DNA from: RUG14186 sp964644555
GTDB lineage: Bacteria; Bacillota; Clostridia; Eubacteriales; Anaerofustaceae
Assembly (NCBI GenBank): GCA_964644555.1
Contig: CAZXWI010000082.1
Location: forward strand, 1 to 6,812
Length of the DNA stretch: 6,812 bases
Direction of reading: 5' to 3'
Position numbers and translations under genes: made by a program. Each line of letters starts with the position of its first letter. The first letter of the stretch is position 1. Below, piece after piece: positions 4,028-6,812 of the stretch. Below the pieces are notes generated by a model, which saw only the letters and a program-made list of their open reading frames with translations, did no database searches and had not been told where the DNA came from.

Positions 4028-6646
4028 CTACCTATTTTTGATAGCTGCTTGTGCTGCCGCAAGTCTTGCAATAGGAACTCTGTACGGAGAACATGAAACA
4101 TAGTTTAAACCTACTTTATCAAAGAAGTAGATTGACTTCGGATCTCCACCGTGTTCGCCGCATACGCCGCATTTGAGGTTTTCTCTTGTACTTCTTCCTT
4201 CTTTTACGGAAAGCTCGATCAAACGACCTACACCTGTCTGGTCTACACTCTGGAACGGGTCTGTATCAAAGATTCTGTTATCGATATATTCATTGATGAA
4301 TTTGCCTGCGTCATCACGAGAGAATCCGTATGTCATCTGAGTAAGATCGTTAGTTCCGAATGAGAAGAACTCTGCTGTCTGTGCGATATCTGCACTTGTC
4401 AATGCAGCTCTCGGTATCTCAATCATTGTACCAAGCATATAATCTACGCTGTCATTGGTTTCTTCAAATATTTCTTTTGCGGTTTCTCTTATTATATCGC
4501 AAACATAGTCAAGTTCTTTTTTCGTTCCTGCCAAAGGTACCATAATTTCGGGATTAACATTAATACCTTTGTTTTTAACTTCCAATGCTGCTGTGATTAT
4601 AGCTCTTGTCTGCATTTGTGCGATCTCGGGATATGTAACTGCTAAACGGCATCCTCTATGACCGAGCATCGGGTTGAATTCATGCAGTTCATTGATTCTT
4701 ATCTTGAGTTTTTCAACTGTAATGCCGAGTTCTCCTGCAATTTGAATGATGTCCTCTTCTTCCTGAGGCAAGAATTCATGAAGAGGCGGATCCAGCAAAC
4801 GGATAGTAACGGATTTACCGTTCATCTCTTCAAACATTGCGATAAAGTCAGATTTCTGCATGGGAAGAATCTTATCTAAAGCTTCTTTGCGTTTTTCAAG
4901 AGTATCTGCACAAATCATCTTTCTTACTTCAAGGATTCTCGATGCTTCAAAGAACATATGCTCCGTTCTGCAAAGGCCTACGCCCTCTGCTCCGAAACCT
5001 ATAGCTGTTTTTACATCGGTAGGCGTATCTGCATTTGCACGAATCTTCAATCTTCTTATTTCATCGGCCCACTGCATTATCGTGCCGAAATCTCCTGTAA
5101 GAGACGCATCTCGTCTTTCGATTTTTCCGATATATACTTTACCTGTAGAACCGTTAAGCGAAATATAATCGCCCTCTTTAACGATTATATCACCGACTTT
5201 AAAATATTTTTCGTCTTCATAAACTTTAATGGCTTCGCATCCTGCAACACAGCATTTACCCATTCCTCTTGCAACAACTGCTGCGTGAGATGTCATGCCG
5301 CCTCTTGCGGTAAGGATACCTTCTGCCGAATGCATACCTTCGATATCTTCAGGAGATGTTTCCTGTCTTACCAAAATGACAGGTCCGTCTGCGGCATTCT
5401 TAACTGCATCATCTGCTGTAAAAAATACTCTGCCGACTCCTGCACCGGGGGAAGCGGGAAGTCCTGTAGCAACGGCTTCGGCTGAATTGAGTGCTTTATC
5501 ATCGAATGTCGGGCATAAAAGCTGAGTAAGCGAGCTTGCATCAACTCTCATTACGGCTGTTTCTTTATCTATAAGACCTTCGTTTACCAAGTCTACTGCA
5601 ATCTTTAATGCGGCAGGTGCGGTTCTCTTGCCTGCACGAGTCTGGAGCATATAGAATTTGCCTTCTTCAATGGTAAATTCCATATCCTGCATATCGGCAT
5701 AGTGTTTTTCGAGAATTTTTGTTATTTCCACAAACTGTTTGTATATTTCGGGCATATCCTGTTCAAGGCGAGTGATAGGCTCAGGAGTTCTGATTCCGGC
5801 AACAACGTCTTCGCCCTGAGCATTGATAAGATATTCTCCGAACACACCCTTTTCGCCTGTTGCCGGATTACGGGTAAATGCAACACCAGTGCCGGAAGTA
5901 TTTCCCATATTGCCGAATACCATCGACTGGATATTAACGGCAGTTCCGAGATCGTGCGAAATATTATTGAGTTTTCTGTATGTAATGGCTCTTGGATTAT
6001 TCCATGATTTGAATATAGCCTCAATAGCCACCATTAATTGATCGTATGGGTCATCGGGGAAATCGTATCCCATTTCTTTTTTGAATATTTCTTTATATGT
6101 AACAACCAAACCTTTTAAGTCATCGGTAGTAAGTTCCGTGTCGAAAGTGTAGTTGTTCTTTTCTTTAATTAAGTCGAGTTCTTTATCAAATAATGCTCTG
6201 TCTATGCCGATGGCAACATCGGAAAACATCATGATAAATCTTCTGTAGCTGTCGTATGCAAAACGTGGATTATTCGTTTTTTTGCAAATGGCTTCAACGG
6301 TAACCGGGTTTAAACCGAGGTTAAGAATAGTATCCATCATTCCGGGCATTGAAATGCTGGCACCGGACCTTACGGAAACCAGCAAAGGATTCTGTGCATC
6401 TCCGAGTTTCTTTTGCGTTCTTTCCTCAAGCAACTTTAAATACTTGAAAGTCTGTTCTTTGATTTCGTCCGAAATCTTCTCACCGCATGTGTAGTAGTTG
6501 ATACATGCTTCAGTGGTGATTGTGATTCCCTGCGGAACAGGCAAGCCGATATTTGTCATTTCGGCAAGATTGGCACCTTTACCTCCGAGCAGATCTCTCT
6601 GTTGTGCGCTACCCTCATCAAAAGAGTATACGTATTTTTTTGTCAT
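4028..6646 (-). CDS. ppdK: Pyruvate,phosphate dikinase
   Basis: Cytosolic enzyme converting pyruvate + ATP + Pi to PEP + AMP + PPi, reversibly; anaerobic Clostridia often run it toward pyruvate. At 872 residues it is full length (the C. symbiosum enzyme has about 874). The N-terminal ATP-grasp domain begins with LLGGKGANLAEM (about 19-30) and contains SVRSGASISMPGMMDT (about 91-106) and FTRNPATGEKGVFGEYL (about 257-273). The central swivelling domain has GGMTSHAAVVARGMG (449-463), with the phosphorylated His at 454. The C-terminal TIM barrel has GLCRTEHMFF (Arg560), Arg616, MIEIPR (Glu743), SFGTNDLTQMTYGFSRDD (Asn766) and CGVCGEHGGDP with the catalytic Cys829. All match, within two positions, the residues known in C. 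symbiosum PPDK. A TTG four codons upstream (6658) overlaps the GGAGGG ribosome site, so the ATG at 6646 is the start. It has its own promoter and probably forms a single-gene unit. Confidence 0.97.
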   Translation of the reverse strand: MTKKYVYSFDEGSAQQRDLLGGKGANLAEMTNIGLPVPQGITITTEACINYYTCGEKISDEIKEQTFKYLKLLEERTQKKLGDAQNPLLVSVRSGASISMPGMMDTILNLGLNPVTVEAICKKTNNPRFAYDSYRRFIMMFSDVAIGIDRALFDKELDLIKEKNNYTFDTELTTDDLKGLVVTYKEIFKKEMGYDFPDDPYDQLMVAIEAIFKSWNNPRAITYRKLNNISHDLGTAVNIQSMVFGNMGNTSGTGVAFTRNPATGEKGVFGEYLINAQGEDVVAGIRTPEPITRLEQDMPEIYKQFVEITKILEKHYADMQDMEFTIEEGKFYMLQTRAGKRTAPAALKIAVDLVNEGLIDKETAVMRVDASSLTQLLCPTFDDKALNSAEAVATGLPASPGAGVGRVFFTADDAVKNAADGPVILVRQETSPEDIEGMHSAEGILTARGGMTSHAAVVARGMGKCCVAGCEAIKVYEDEKYFKVGDIIVKEGDYISLNGSTGKVYIGKIERRDASLTGDFGTIMQWADEIRRLKIRANADTPTDVKTAIGFGAEGVGLCRTEHMFFEASRILEVRKMICADTLEKRKEALDKILPMQKSDFIAMFEEMNGKSVTIRLLDPPLHEFLPQEEEDIIQIAGELGITVEKLKIRINELHEFNPMLGHRGCRLAVTYPEIAQMQTRAIITAALEVKNKGINVNPEIMVPLAGTKKELDYVCDIIRETAKEIFEETNDSVDYMLGTMIEIPRAALTSADIAQTAEFFSFGTNDLTQMTYGFSRDDAGKFINEYIDNRIFDTDPFQSVDQTGVGRLIELSVKEGRSTRENLKCGVCGEHGGDPKSIYFFDKVGLNYVSCSPYRVPIARLAAAQAAIKNR

Positions 6647-6650
6647 ATTA

Positions 6651-6656
6651 CCCTCC
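6651..6656 (-). promoter_or_regulatory. ppdK: Shine-Dalgarno site that fixes the ppdK start
   Basis: The minus strand reads TTGGAGGGTAATATG. GGAGGG lies four bases before the ATG at 6646. The only in-frame alternative, the TTG at 6658, shares bases with this site and has no ribosome site of its own. Confidence 0.85.
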
Positions 6657-6687
6657 AATTGTGTTAAAATATAATAACAACATTTAT

Positions 6688-6716
6688 ATTATAAAGCAAA
6701 TCTCCGACAATATCAA
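6688..6716 (-). promoter_or_regulatory. ppdK: ppdK promoter
   Basis: TTGATA (6716-6711), a 17-base spacer, then a perfect TATAAT (6693-6688). Transcription should begin near 6681, giving a leader of about 35 bases. This is the best vegetative promoter in the window. I see no operator-like repeat or riboswitch in the short leader, and nothing recognisable in the AT-rich DNA from 6717 to the right edge. Confidence 0.75.
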
Positions 6717-6812
6717 TAAAAACAAAACCCAAGGCACAAAAATCTTTATTTTATAAAAGCCATATTTGTTTTATATGTGTATTAATCAGAATTTTCATCT
6801 ACTATATTTTAT

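Noticed and set aside
4958..5485. Long plus-strand open frame (175 codons) opposite ppdK
   Set aside because: It lies entirely antisense to well-conserved ppdK sequence, has a cysteine-rich unlikely composition and no ribosome site. It is a shadow of ppdK, as are the other plus-strand frames between 4151 and 6494.
5722..6024. Minus-strand 100-codon frame inside ppdK
   Set aside because: Same strand but a different frame from ppdK, whose own frame is intact and carries the conserved motifs. There is no independent evidence for a nested gene.
1..6812. CRISPR array, tRNA or rRNA genes, complete insertion sequence
   Set aside because: No regularly spaced repeats, no cloverleaf or CCA-type ends, no rRNA-like stretches and no transposase or integrase coding sequence were seen on either strand.

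Overview
The window is AT-rich DNA whose intact genes all lie on the minus strand. Shine-Dalgarno sites are strong (GGAGGG, AGAGGTGA), and the clearest promoter matches the vegetative sigma consensus. The pyruvate,phosphate dikinase has nearly the same length and catalytic-residue numbering as the Clostridium symbiosum enzyme. Together these suggest an anaerobic low-GC Firmicute of the class Clostridia. The species cannot be named from the sequence.

Layout, read right to left in the direction of transcription. (1) 6717-6812 is AT-rich and I see no gene in it. (2) ppdK (6646 to 4028) has a good promoter at 6688-6716 and probably forms a one-gene unit, with the first good intrinsic terminator at 3853-3887. 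(3) 4009 to about 2870 is a patch of debris: a 36-codon unidentified reading frame, a terminator hairpin, a 5'-truncated gene broken by two one-base frameshifts in identical A6 tracts (3831-3210), a small intact gene overlapping its restored stop (3217-3020), an intrinsic terminator, and an apparent degenerate second copy of that terminator module. It looks like what remains of a phage or conjugative-element module after deletion. (4) 2819-2468 is a leader region with two extended -10 promoters, a likely decayed small membrane-protein gene and several short hairpins. (5) 2467-62 is a tight three-gene cluster: trmL (tRNA wobble ribose methyltransferase), trxB (thioredoxin reductase) and a BMP-family substrate-binding lipoprotein, with gaps of 11 and 1 bases. 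(6) The left edge (5-33) carries a promoter-like sequence for a gene outside the window.

How the genes work together: PpdK interconverts pyruvate and PEP with PPi-linked energetics, common in anaerobic glycolysis and gluconeogenesis. TrxB supplies reduced thioredoxin, TrmL modifies tRNA-Leu at position 34, and the lipoprotein probably delivers a nucleoside-like ligand to an ABC importer that is not in the window. The three clustered genes share no obvious pathway; their tight spacing says they are co-translated. I found no clear new defence or mobile system. The most interesting part is the 2.5-4.0 kb stretch, where three reading frames are each one base short in a homopolymer.
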